From RGIG5327 sp045612485 (GTDB lineage Bacteria > Verrucomicrobiota > Lentisphaeria > Victivallales > UBA1829), in the NCBI GenBank assembly GCA_045612485.1, contig JAZKZE010000109.1:1-64000 (forward strand): 64,000 nucleotides of DNA. Reading direction: 5' to 3'. Position numbers and translations under genes: made by a program. The notes under the pieces are model-generated. The model made no database searches, was not told the DNA's origin, and saw only the letters and a program-made list of their open reading frames with translations. Shown here in pieces: positions 7,243-15,866 of this stretch (position 1 is its first letter; each line of letters opens with the position of its first letter).

Positions 7243-7608
7243 TCAATCCTTTCTTATGAGGCTGTAAACCTCTATCATTTTTGGTGTTAAGTAGATGAGT
7301 GATGCGATAAAAGCAATAAGCACAAAGCCCAATGAAGCCATCTTCAAAGGACTCATTACACTTGCTGTTGCTTTGGAAAAGGCTTTCGGATCTTTTTCGG
7401 CAATGGTATTCAAACTTTCCTCAATACCGTTACTGATCTTGTAGGCAGTTATGATCGTTCCTGCGGCTGCTCCCCCTGCTGCTATGTGCTGCCAGGTGAC
7501 TACCGGCGGACGGTGAATGGTTTTATGCGGGACTCTGTGACTTCTTCCATAACAAGCTGTAACAGCAAGAAATACAAGAAGAAACAATATATATTTAGTA
7601 TTACTCAT
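7243..7608 (-). CDS. Small lipoprotein with a C-terminal membrane segment
   Basis: 121 residues from the ATG at 7608, which overlaps the stop of the upstream gene (ATGA). The N-terminus is a signal peptide with lipobox VTAC (Cys near residue 18), so it should be lipidated. A Gly/Ala-rich hydrophobic stretch (HIAAGGAAAGTIITAY) lies mid-protein, and a clear transmembrane helix (MASLGFVLIAFIASLIYL) is near the C-terminus. The function is unknown. The coupled membrane gene upstream and the clamp-like gene downstream suggest an element-encoded envelope function such as transfer, exclusion or a pore. That is inference from membrane segments and context only. Confidence 0.6.
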   Translation of the reverse strand: MSNTKYILFLLVFLAVTACYGRSHRVPHKTIHRPPVVTWQHIAAGGAAAGTIITAYKISNGIEESLNTIAEKDPKAFSKATASVMSPLKMASLGFVLIAFIASLIYLTPKMIEVYSLIRKD

Positions 7609-8357
7609 TGCATATATACCTTTCTGCAAGATTCCCTGCAAGATGTAATGATTTGATAAAGTGCCTGTGTAAGAGTTTGGGGCATTTGCTTGTAGCATTT
7701 TATGAGATCTCCTATACACATAGCCGTCCCTCCTGCCGCCATTCCCACCGCAATAATATCCCCCACAGGAAGAGGTCCATCCGCCAACGCAGCCGCCGTA
7801 CTTGCTGCTGCCGTTCCTGCTAATTTTGTACTTACTGAAGCACAAATCCTTCCTGCCGCTGAAAGAGTGCTTTTCAGCATAACTGCCTCCATTCCAAGGC
7901 CTCCAATAGAGAAAACGGAGATAGTTGCATGACCTCCTACTGCCTCCATCATGTAATTAGTAAATTGTGGACTATCTACATTTACTCCATAGATTTTAGA
8001 GGCTTTTCTGCACTCATCAGTAACAGATCTGATATGCCATGCCATAAAGGCTTGCGCTGTTTTCTTGCCGGTAACTTTATCGTAGGTAAATTTACAGCAC
8101 AATTTCAGCACATTTTTAGGACTGCAAAAAGTTTTGACAATATGGGGGACATATTCTCTTGCCTTCCGGAAATGTGTTTCTGCTTTTCTGTCCAGTTCTT
8201 TCAAACGGGCCAGCTTTGAATTGTAAAGTTTTTCCTGGTTCCTCTTTTCCAGAGTTTTAAGCATTTTGTAGCCGATGCCGCCAATAGCCAATACTCCTGC
8301 AAGTAAGGCAAAAAAGATGGTTCTGGATAATGTTTTTGTTTTTCTTCTTACGTTCAT
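7605..8357 (-). CDS. Membrane-anchored protein of unknown function
   Basis: This 250-residue protein starts at an ATG with AAAGGAG 7 bases upstream. An N-terminal signal anchor (about residues 10-30, IFFALLAGVLAIGGIGYKML) is followed by a charged coiled segment to about residue 75. The C-terminal half is rich in Ala and Gly and amphipathic (SIGGLGMEAV; ADGPLPVGDIIAVGMAAGG). The DGPLPVGD segment followed by hydrophobic residues recalls spacers in some secreted or pore-forming proteins, but I cannot name a family. It is the first gene of the operon that continues to the lipoprotein and the clamp-like protein. Confidence 0.6.
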   Translation of the reverse strand: MNVRRKTKTLSRTIFFALLAGVLAIGGIGYKMLKTLEKRNQEKLYNSKLARLKELDRKAETHFRKAREYVPHIVKTFCSPKNVLKLCCKFTYDKVTGKKTAQAFMAWHIRSVTDECRKASKIYGVNVDSPQFTNYMMEAVGGHATISVFSIGGLGMEAVMLKSTLSAAGRICASVSTKLAGTAAASTAAALADGPLPVGDIIAVGMAAGGTAMCIGDLIKCYKQMPQTLTQALYQIITSCRESCRKVYMQ

Positions 8358-8505
8358 TTTTGAACTCCTTTTTTGTTTGTTTTTTTAGTTTCAGGTGTAA
8401 AATCCTGTCATCTTATTATGCCAGAAAAAGGAGGATTTTTTAGAAAAAAATTGGGCGTGATAGAATATTTTGAACTTTTAATAGTGGCTATTTACAATAA
8501 ACCCG

Positions 8506-8520
8506 AATTCTGACAGAATT
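8506..8520. promoter_or_regulatory. Palindrome AATTCTG-A-CAGAATT
   Basis: Seven-base arms around one central base form a perfect inverted repeat, the usual form of a dimeric repressor site. It lies 18 centre bases upstream of a second palindrome start in the shared intergenic region. Confidence 0.45.
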
Positions 8521-8530
8521 TCTGCTCAAT

Positions 8531-8547
8531 TACAGCAACTTGCTGTA
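8531..8547. promoter_or_regulatory. Palindrome TACAGCAA-C-TTGCTGTA
   Basis: Eight-base arms around one central base. Centre to centre it is 26 bases from the palindrome at 8506-8520. The two could bind one or two regulators of the divergent operons. Confidence 0.45.
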
Positions 8548-8721
8548 CCTGTTTTTCGCACAATGCAAAGTAGGTCTTATGCAACAATCTGACGTATAAA
8601 ACATTATATATTGATATTTAATGAGCTTACGCCCCACTCTATACTTACCCATTTTATTTTTCCTGAACAAGACATACCATTTTCCTGCAGAAGTAATATA
8701 TTATTTTTACTTGAAATTCAC

Positions 8722-8749
8722 TTGCAAAACCCTGAACAAATGCTATATT
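8722..8749 (+). promoter_or_regulatory. Promoter of the restriction/TIR operon
   Basis: TTGCAA (8722-8727), a 16-base spacer and TATATT (8744-8749) fit the window-wide pattern. The res start codon lies about 107 bases downstream. Confidence 0.55.
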
Positions 8750-8856
8750 TACCGTACAGATACAAAATCTTTGAAAATTGAAATCGGCAAAGCAAAAAAA
8801 AACGTCCCATCTAGCAGTCGAAAAAATTCAGGTTGTTGTAAAGAGAAAGAATAATA

Positions 8857-11742
8857 ATGTTTTATAAGCTCATTCAACAAAAACGCGATCAATGGCTGGC
8901 AACAAAAGATTGTCCAGTACGTGAATTGCTGTCTTATATCATCGGCAAAGCAAAGTTGCGAGATGCTCAAACTGAAGCAATCAAGACTTATCTTTTTCTG
9001 AAAATTGCTTGTCAATGCCGTTCTTTGTATGAGCTCTTTGTGAATGGATACTTCAACTCTGCAATCAACTGGGATAATCTTGAACTGACTGCAACTGCAC
9101 GTGAATGTTTGCGGAATAATCCAGCTGCAGCGGCTCTGTACGAATATGCCTCTATGCCTAATGCTGATGGCAAAGTGTTCTCGCCTAAAGTTCTCAGTAA
9201 AATCAAATCTGCTCCCAACGCAATTGATTATAAAGCGTTTTTCAAAAATGCTTTTTACGATGTCTCTTATTCCGACTACCTTTTCAGTTTACCAATGGGC
9301 GCAGGCAAGACTTATTTAATGGCAGCGTTCATTTATCTGGACTTGTATTTTGCCGAGAATGAACCTGATAATCCGGCGTTTGCTCATAACTTTATCATTC
9401 TTGCGCCATCTGGCTTAAAGTCTTCAGTCATTCCGAGTTTGCGTACAATTCAAAACTTTGATCCGGCATGGGTGATTCCGGAGCCTGCTGCAAGTAATTT
9501 GAAACGCAAGCTGATATTTGAGGTGCTTGATCAGAATAAGAGTGCAAACAAGTCCAACAAGACTAAGAATCCGAATGTTCAGAAGATTGCCATTCATCAG
9601 CCATTGCAAGAATTGTTCGGCTTGGTTGCGGTCACTAATGCTGAAAAAGTTATCCTTGACCGGGTTGATCTGGATGAAAAAACTGGACAATTGCAGTTGA
9701 TTGAAAAGACTGATGATGACAAAGACTGTCAGGCTAACGAGTTACGCAACCTCATTGGCAAACTGCCACACCTTTCTGTTTTCATTGATGAAGTTCATCA
9801 TGCTGCGACTGATGATAAGAAGCTCCGTGCCGTAGTCAATAATTGGATGGTAAATCACACGCTGAACAGTGTAATCGGTTTTTCCGGAACACCATACTTG
9901 GCAAAGACTGAAAAGATTGCTGTAGCAGAAGGTTTAACCGTTGCATCCATAGAAATCTCCAATATTGTTTACTATTATCCACTGGTGAATGGCATTGGCA
10001 ACTTTCTGAAAATGCCAACGGTGAAAATTGTCAAAGATCTCTCGCGAATGCAGATTGTTGAACAAGGTATCCGGGATTTCTTTGCCAGCTACAAAGACAC
10101 AGTCTATCCTGACGGGACTTGTGCCAAACTGGGAATTTACTGTGGTCTTATTGAAACACTGGAAACAGAAATTTATCCGTTAGCAGTAAAACTTGCAGAA
10201 GAGTACGGATTTAATACATCGGAAGTAATTCTGCGTTACCACGGAGGCAATAAGATTTATCCTAAACCGGTAGACAGCGATCTTGAGTTTGCCAGTTTGG
10301 ATAAGTCTTTCTCAAAGATCCGCATTGTACTGCTTGCACAAATCGGTAAAGAGGGATGGGATTGCCGCAGTTTGACCGGAATCATTCTTTCACAAGAGGG
10401 TGATTGCCCCACCAATATGGTGTTACAAACTTCTTGTCGTTGTCTTCGTCAGGTTGCAAAAAATGTTACGGAAACTGCATTGATTTGCTTGAATGACAGC
10501 AATGCAGAAGCTCTTAATAAACAATTGGAACAGCAACAGCACATTTCGATATCAGAGTTTGAGCGCGGTTCATCGGCACAACAGACTGAATTAAAGCGGT
10601 TTGATCGCACAAAGCATTTATCATTGCCGCCAGTCAAATTCTATCAGTTGCGGGTACAACATCAGGAATTGGTCATTGATGAAAAACGGGATACCGTGCA
10701 GGAGTTGTCTGTATCTGTCGATAATACCGAACACTACGGTTCGATGAATACGGCAGAGATGAAAGACCACTTGCAAAACACCGGTATTGCAACTCAACTT
10801 ACCGGTACTGATAAAATCATCGCCAATTACAACGCCTGGCTCTACAATATTGCCAAAGGCGGTTTCGGTTTGATTGCAGATTCTATGAAGTTGCTTCAAC
10901 CGTATGATGCCGTATTGAAAGAGTTGTTTGCCAAGATCACCATTTCTGAAGATGGCGTAACTTATTTCAATCCGGCGTACCGTCTCGACTTGATCAACGC
11001 CAATATCCGAAAAGCCTTTTATGCCAAGCGCACTTTCAAAAGCAGTGAAGAGTTGATACCGGAAGATGCCAGACTTCTGAAAGTTGAAAACTTCACCTCA
11101 ACCATACCGACTGCAACTCCGGAAAACTTTTATCCTGATCAATCAACCGTGCAGCGTATTGTCGATGCAGATGAGGGGAAAGGTTTGTCTGAAGAACAGC
11201 AAAAAACAATTGAAATGCTGGAAAGTATCGGACAGAAAGCTATGGCAGACAAGTTGCGCAATGAAATTGATGTGCCTCCTCACAAAGACCAATCATATCA
11301 CTATCTGCCATATCGCACTGACAGCAGCTTTGAACAGCTCTTTTTGCAGGAAGTTCTGTTGCTTGATTGCGTCAATGCGTTGAATTTGGAAGTTTATTAT
11401 AACGGCGACCGGGCATTGACAGAATTCAAGATACGTTGTTATAAAAAGACGGGTTCCTATTGGAAATACATTGGGATGTATACACCGGACTTTCTCATCA
11501 TTCAACGCAAAGATGGAGCGATCCATCGGGCGATCATTGTTGAGACCAAGGGGGTGATTTATGCCCATGACCCGACCTTTAAAGATAAGAAAGCATTTGT
11601 TGAGAGCACATTCCTGCAGAAAAACAATGAGACTTTCAAGTACGCCCGCTTTGAGTACCTTTATTTGGAAGATTCTGAATCAGAGCAAGAACGGATAAAT
11701 AAAACTGCAACTGCGATTAAAGATTTCTTTGAGGAGCTGTGA
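8857..11742 (+). CDS. res: Type III-like restriction enzyme Res subunit (SF2 helicase plus nuclease)
   Basis: A 961-residue superfamily 2 helicase-nuclease. Walker A is MGAGKT near residues 147-152, the Walker B/DEAD-box is IDEVHH near 310-315, and the SGTPYLAK motif follows. The C-terminal helicase half has the GKEGWDCRSLTG and QTSCRCLRQV segments, with the arginine-finger region. A C-terminal PD-(D/E)XK nuclease lies near 877-900 (TPDFLII, then IIVETKG). Type III Res cuts DNA after ATP-driven communication between two unmethylated sites, in complex with Mod. It is the first gene of a tight five-gene operon. The sequence sits far from the prototypes I know, so the call is by motif order and by the Mod neighbour. 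Confidence 0.88.
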   Translation: MFYKLIQQKRDQWLATKDCPVRELLSYIIGKAKLRDAQTEAIKTYLFLKIACQCRSLYELFVNGYFNSAINWDNLELTATARECLRNNPAAAALYEYASMPNADGKVFSPKVLSKIKSAPNAIDYKAFFKNAFYDVSYSDYLFSLPMGAGKTYLMAAFIYLDLYFAENEPDNPAFAHNFIILAPSGLKSSVIPSLRTIQNFDPAWVIPEPAASNLKRKLIFEVLDQNKSANKSNKTKNPNVQKIAIHQPLQELFGLVAVTNAEKVILDRVDLDEKTGQLQLIEKTDDDKDCQANELRNLIGKLPHLSVFIDEVHHAATDDKKLRAVVNNWMVNHTLNSVIGFSGTPYLAKTEKIAVAEGLTVASIEISNIVYYYPLVNGIGNFLKMPTVKIVKDLSRMQIVEQGIRDFFASYKDTVYPDGTCAKLGIYCGLIETLETEIYPLAVKLAEEYGFNTSEVILRYHGGNKIYPKPVDSDLEFASLDKSFSKIRIVLLAQIGKEGWDCRSLTGIILSQEGDCPTNMVLQTSCRCLRQVAKNVTETALICLNDSNAEALNKQLEQQQHISISEFERGSSAQQTELKRFDRTKHLSLPPVKFYQLRVQHQELVIDEKRDTVQELSVSVDNTEHYGSMNTAEMKDHLQNTGIATQLTGTDKIIANYNAWLYNIAKGGFGLIADSMKLLQPYDAVLKELFAKITISEDGVTYFNPAYRLDLINANIRKAFYAKRTFKSSEELIPEDARLLKVENFTSTIPTATPENFYPDQSTVQRIVDADEGKGLSEEQQKTIEMLESIGQKAMADKLRNEIDVPPHKDQSYHYLPYRTDSSFEQLFLQEVLLLDCVNALNLEVYYNGDRALTEFKIRCYKKTGSYWKYIGMYTPDFLIIQRKDGAIHRAIIVETKGVIYAHDPTFKDKKAFVESTFLQKNNETFKYARFEYLYLEDSESEQERINKTATAIKDFFEEL

Positions 11743-11743
11743 G

Positions 11744-12589
11744 ATGAATTATCTTGATTACCGAGAAGCTTTAGGGATTTGTTTTAATGATAAAGGAAAA
11801 CAAAAGTTATTTATAAACAGAATGCAAGTATACCTTCAATCTCATCCCACGAGTATATTCAATGATGAACAAGAAATCGGTTTTTGTTATGCAATAGGGG
11901 CAATTTGTGAATTAAATAATGATCCATATGCACTTGCCGATTTACAATTGCACAAGCCAAAAGGTTTTCAACGGGTTTGGCTTTATCTTGCTGAAAAACA
12001 AAATAACTTTAAAGATTTTCTCGCAGCACTCATTGTTTTTGCAAATAGTTATTCAGGGAATGCAACCACAAAAAAGAGTGTTATTGCCGTTATAAAAAGG
12101 GGATTAAAAGATAGTAATATCCAATTTGACATTTTTAAAGATAAAGATGATATATTTATCTTTCCGAAAGGTGCGAAAGAACTTGATGACAAACTTGTAA
12201 CTGAACCATTGCAATGGCTGACTGAATATCCAAATGCAAGAATAGCTTGGAATAATGCACTAAAAGCCTATGCTGATGCCACTGATGAAAATGCCAGTGA
12301 CTGTGCCGATTTATTCCGAAAAGCTCTTGAACAATTTTTCAGAGAATTTTTCGGCGGTAAAAAGTCATTGGAAAATTACAGATCCGGATACGGAAACTTT
12401 ATGGAAAATTATGGTATTCCCGCTGAACTGAGCAATTCTTTTGAAAAGGTTTTGAATCAATATACCACTTATATGAATAATTATGCCAAACACGGAAACG
12501 GTACTTCAAAAATCGCTTTGGAATACATAATGTACCAGACGGGCAGTTTAATACGATTTTTAATTACGCTGAAGCAAGAGGAGAAATGA
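11744..12589 (+). CDS. Unknown protein between res and mod, possible abortive-infection type
   Basis: 281 residues from the ATG at 11744, which lies one base after the res stop with GAGGAG upstream; a longer frame at 11729 is less likely. The N-terminal two-thirds is mixed and unrecognised. The C-terminal 100 residues are helical and contain FRKALEQFFREFFGG and NNYAKHGNG, followed by a helix ending LIRFLITL. This arrangement recalls the C-terminal HEPN-like domain of abortive-infection proteins, which have an (R/K)N..HG motif before a final helix. I see no exact R-X4-6-H motif, so RNase activity is unproven. Its stop overlaps the mod start (ATGA). Its conserved-looking place inside the operon suggests it works with Res and Mod. 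Confidence 0.6.
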   Translation: MNYLDYREALGICFNDKGKQKLFINRMQVYLQSHPTSIFNDEQEIGFCYAIGAICELNNDPYALADLQLHKPKGFQRVWLYLAEKQNNFKDFLAALIVFANSYSGNATTKKSVIAVIKRGLKDSNIQFDIFKDKDDIFIFPKGAKELDDKLVTEPLQWLTEYPNARIAWNNALKAYADATDENASDCADLFRKALEQFFREFFGGKKSLENYRSGYGNFMENYGIPAELSNSFEKVLNQYTTYMNNYAKHGNGTSKIALEYIMYQTGSLIRFLITLKQEEK

Positions 12590-14466
12590 TTATGCCGATC
12601 AAATATATACCGTTCTTTCCGGAGCCGATCGAAGGTCAGGCTTTGTTGGATAATTTCAAACGTACGCTGCGCTACAAAGGGGCGTATGATGTCACTGATA
12701 AATTGAAACGCGGTATGCCGCTGTATGAAATGGAAAAACAGGAAACCATCGGTACCAATCCTGACGGTAATATGGTTATCAGGGGCGAATGTGTTTCTGC
12801 CTGTGCTTATTTGAAAGAACAGGGTATAACCGTTGACCTTGTTTACATTGACCCGCCCTTTGCCAGCGGAGCTGACTATGCCAAAAAGATTTATATCCGC
12901 CGTAACCCGAAAGTGGCAGAAGCCATTGCCAAAGCAGAGGAAGAGTTGGAAGATAAAGACTTCAAAGAATTTGAAGAAGTAATGTACGGCGATGTTTGGG
13001 ATAAAGAAAAATATCTCAACTGGATGTATGAAAACCTTTGCGCCATCAAGTCAGTTATGAGTGAAACTGCCAGTATTTATGTTCATTTGGATTGGCATAT
13101 TGGGCATTATGTAAAAATCTTGATGGATGAAATCTTTGGAGAGGAGAATTTCATCAATGAGATAATTTGGCATTTCGCAGACAACTTTCAAGGAAATGTC
13201 AAAGGTTTTGCGACAAATCACAACACTATATTTTGGTATTGCAAAAATAATAATACTTATAACCACAATAAGGTGATGATTCCGCTGGATACCCCCACGA
13301 AAAGAGATAAGCGCATATGGGACAGTAAACTTAATAAACTCGTATCTGCAAGAGATGAAAATGGCAATTTGATATACGAAACATTTACAGAAAAAAAAGC
13401 AGATGATGTCTGGGAAATCGGACAAACTTCTGTAACAAAAGAACACAGTTCAGAATTTGTTGGTTATGCGACACAAAAGCCGGAAGAATTATTAAGAAGA
13501 GTAATTGAGGCTAGTTCCAGTGAAAATATGTTGATTGCCGACTTTTTCGGCGGCAGTGGTGTTGCTGCTGCAGTTGCAAATAAGTTAGGGCGGCGTTTTA
13601 TTCATTGTGACATTGGCATCAATTCTATCCAAACGACCCGCGACCGACTGCTGGCAGACAAGGCTGAATTTGATGTATTGGAAATCAAAGACGGCGTTTC
13701 TCTCTACCGTAATCCGCAGCAAACTATGGATAAAATCAAATCTTTGATTCCCGGTCTGCGTAACGAAGATTCTCTGGATTCATTCTGGGAAGGGGCGATT
13801 TTTGACAGCAAACTTGGCATGGTTCCCGTATATGTGCCGAATTTGATGGACAGCAGCACCAAATTGCTGGATGTAGTGTTGATAAACCGCATTATCAATG
13901 TGGCAATTCCCGATCTTGACAATACCGTAAAAAAAGTCATTGTTTACTATGTGGATATTTCTGATCCGGAAGAAATCCGAAACTTTATCAAAAATGACAC
14001 CACGACCGATAAAGAAATTGAGTTGCGTGATCTGAAAGAGGTTCTGGACGATGTTGTAGCCGAAGATTATGCCGAATTTTCCTGTAAGCAAATACAGGAT
14101 GGATTATTTACCGGATACTGTATTGAAATCAATAAATTTTCCAGCGACCGGGTTTATGACAAAATCCATACCTATAACGATAAAGGAAAATTCAATATCA
14201 ATGGGAAGAAAACATTTACGCCAATCACCATCAGTGATACAGGTTTGGAACTCATTGAATTTCTCTCCGTTGACTGTACCGCAACTGATGGCATTTGGCA
14301 TTCTGACAGCGAAATCAAGATAGATAAACTCGGCTACGTCATCCGCAACGGCATAAAGACCAAAGATTTCTGGGACGCTACAATCACCAGCGATAAACAG
14401 CCACTCCGTCTGAAAATTCGCAACATCTGCGGCGATGAAACCGTGTTGAAAGTAGCAAAGGAATGA
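12586..14466 (+). CDS. mod: Type III-like DNA methyltransferase Mod
   Basis: A 626-residue N6-adenine methyltransferase of the beta class. Catalytic motif DPPF is near residues 88-91 (VYIDPPFASGADY), and the SAM-binding motif DFFGGSG near 319-325 comes after it, the order seen in type III Mod proteins. The segment between, which includes DVWEIG, probably carries target recognition, and the C-terminal 260 residues likely bind Res. The ATG at 12586 overlaps the previous stop, with a second ATG two codons later. Mod would methylate the site that Res protects or cuts. The TIR gene starts 3 bases after its stop, indicating one transcript. Confidence 0.92.
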   Translation: MIMPIKYIPFFPEPIEGQALLDNFKRTLRYKGAYDVTDKLKRGMPLYEMEKQETIGTNPDGNMVIRGECVSACAYLKEQGITVDLVYIDPPFASGADYAKKIYIRRNPKVAEAIAKAEEELEDKDFKEFEEVMYGDVWDKEKYLNWMYENLCAIKSVMSETASIYVHLDWHIGHYVKILMDEIFGEENFINEIIWHFADNFQGNVKGFATNHNTIFWYCKNNNTYNHNKVMIPLDTPTKRDKRIWDSKLNKLVSARDENGNLIYETFTEKKADDVWEIGQTSVTKEHSSEFVGYATQKPEELLRRVIEASSSENMLIADFFGGSGVAAAVANKLGRRFIHCDIGINSIQTTRDRLLADKAEFDVLEIKDGVSLYRNPQQTMDKIKSLIPGLRNEDSLDSFWEGAIFDSKLGMVPVYVPNLMDSSTKLLDVVLINRIINVAIPDLDNTVKKVIVYYVDISDPEEIRNFIKNDTTTDKEIELRDLKEVLDDVVAEDYAEFSCKQIQDGLFTGYCIEINKFSSDRVYDKIHTYNDKGKFNINGKKTFTPITISDTGLELIEFLSVDCTATDGIWHSDSEIKIDKLGYVIRNGIKTKDFWDATITSDKQPLRLKIRNICGDETVLKVAKE

Positions 14467-14469
14467 GTA

Positions 14470-15219
14470 ATGACAAAAATAAAAGATAAAATAAAAGATT
14501 GTTTCCAACAGGCAAACCTGATTGCAGCAGGCTTGAATAACAAGAATATCGATCAAAATATGGTAGCAAAGCTTCTTCGACTAATTCGAGAACTTTACTG
14601 TCTATTACCTGCCTCTATGGTAGAAACTAAAAATGCTTTGAAAACTTGGGACAAGAATTTTTCTCAACTAAATTATATCCAGCTGCCGTATTGCTTAGGA
14701 CATATACAAGGTTGCCTTCAAGTTCTACTTGATTACCCAATTGATATTCCCTCAAAAAAGATTTTCATCAGTCACTCCTCTAATGACAAAGATATTGTAG
14801 ATGCATTTGTAACCTTATTATGTATGGGAGGGGGTTTTTCTCCGAATGATATTTTTTGTACATCTTTTATCGGAGGAAAAGTAAAAAATGGAGAAGATCT
14901 GCGAGAGCATATACAAAGCAATGTAAATTTTACTGATTTTGCCATCCTCTTAATTTCTCCAAATTATAAACAGAGTGCGGTTTGTCTTAATGAAATGGGG
15001 GCTGTTTGGGCTATCAATAAAAAAGTCAAAACATATGTTTTACCAGGACTTCAAGAATCTGAAGTTGGTTGGCTTATTGATACTAAAGCGGCAGAGAAAA
15101 TCAACGATATGACAGCCCTTGCCTCTCTTTACGACGAATTTGCTAAATTTTATAAACTTTCAGGCAATACAGAATTATGGACAGCACAAGCAATGAAGTT
15201 TTGTAATATATTTAATTAA
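14470..15219 (+). CDS. TIR-domain protein of the defence operon
   Basis: 249 residues: an N-terminal helical domain (about 1-92) and a TIR domain (about 95-235). TIR landmarks are KIFISHSSNDKD at 97-108, FAILLISPNY at 157-166, and the catalytic glutamate in VCLNEMGAVW (Glu175). Bacterial TIR proteins of this kind hydrolyse NAD or make cyclic ADP-ribose signals when a partner senses phage. The gene starts 3 bases after mod and is followed 32 bases later by the remains of a SIR2 gene. A TIR plus SIR2 pair recalls Thoeris, but this SIR2 start does not look like ThsA. The restriction neighbours are also not part of Thoeris. Confidence 0.88.
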   Translation: MTKIKDKIKDCFQQANLIAAGLNNKNIDQNMVAKLLRLIRELYCLLPASMVETKNALKTWDKNFSQLNYIQLPYCLGHIQGCLQVLLDYPIDIPSKKIFISHSSNDKDIVDAFVTLLCMGGGFSPNDIFCTSFIGGKVKNGEDLREHIQSNVNFTDFAILLISPNYKQSAVCLNEMGAVWAINKKVKTYVLPGLQESEVGWLIDTKAAEKINDMTALASLYDEFAKFYKLSGNTELWTAQAMKFCNIFN

Positions 15220-15251
15220 GACGCAATTGCGATAAATATTGGAGATAACAA

Positions 15252-15557
15252 ATGGATAAAGCTGATATTTTGTTGCATATAGAAAACATAAAAAAACAAC
15301 TGAGTTTAGGGCAAGCCTCTCTAATGGTCGGTGCGGGTTTTTCTCTCAATGCTGATCGTAAAAATTCCGCAACACCATTACCTCCTGATTGGAATAAACT
15401 TTCGGATGAATTCATCAAGGAATTATATGATACATTCCCTGATGAATACCAAAAACGAATGCGCCAGTCAAAAAATGTATTACAACTGGCCCAGGAATAT
15501 GATTCAACTTTCTTACGTAGCAAGTTATACAGAGGACATCAAAACAAAGTGGCTTGA
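15252..15557 (+). pseudogene. SIR2-family protein, N-terminal fragment
   Basis: ATG at 15252 with GGAG 8 bases upstream. The first 88 or so residues match the start of SIR2-like NADase proteins, including the NAD-binding loop VGAGFSLNAD near residues 26-35 and LAQEYDSTFLRSKLY. The frame then breaks off (RGHQNKVA, stop). The rest of the Rossmann domain, with its catalytic Asn/His region, is missing. A different frame from about 15519 continues with unrelated-looking coding sequence, so an internal deletion is likely. Without the catalytic region it should be inactive. In intact form it would probably be the effector partner of the TIR gene. Confidence 0.75.
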
Positions 15558-15866
15558 TTTAATGTTTTCTATATTTCGCTGGAGTAGAGAAAATAATAAT
15601 GTCAGTAAACAGAAACAATATTATGATTTATTAAAAAAAATAGCTGATGAAAAAGATAATTCTATTCAGGATAGGTTACATTTTGATGATAAAAGAAAAA
15701 AAATTTGATTCAACTCTCAATAAAGAGTTTGTTACCGCAATCACTTCCCCAGATGCTAAGCTATTGAGCAATTACGAACAAGCAATTTATAATGCGTATT
15801 ATTATGCAAAAAGAGAAATAATACCAGCTGTTCCGAAAAAAGTCACGGATTTATTAGTGTATTCTT
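15519..15866 (+). pseudogene. Probable C-terminal remnant of the SIR2 or effector gene, frameshifted
   Basis: Downstream of the broken SIR2 start a good coding frame reads EDIKTKWLDLMFSIFRWS to DDKRKK and stops. Shifting one base within the A8 run at 15696-15703 gives a continuing frame (FDSTLNKEFVTAI, then LSNYEQAIYNAYYYAK and VPKKVTDLLVY). The two pieces look like one protein broken by a homopolymer slip. The coding signal ends near 15866, where the truncated integrase begins on the other strand. It is most simply the tail of the same large SIR2 protein, left after an internal deletion. I cannot confirm this without a search. Confidence 0.45.

Larger units (their letters stand above)
8358..8856. 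other. Divergent intergenic region between two island operons
   Basis: About 500 bases separate the minus-strand membrane/clamp operon from the plus-strand restriction operon. It contains two near-perfect palindromes (8506-8520 and 8531-8547) and a promoter at 8722-8749. A 77-codon frame at 8621-8854 has no ribosome site and no recognisable content. Confidence 0.6.

Noticed and set aside
8621..8854. Plus-strand 77-codon frame before res
   Set aside because: It lies across the res promoter and has no ribosome site or family-like sequence.
14470..15557. Canonical Thoeris system
   Set aside because: A TIR gene is followed by a SIR2 start, but the SIR2 N-terminus does not look like ThsA, the gene is broken, and the pair is embedded in a restriction operon.
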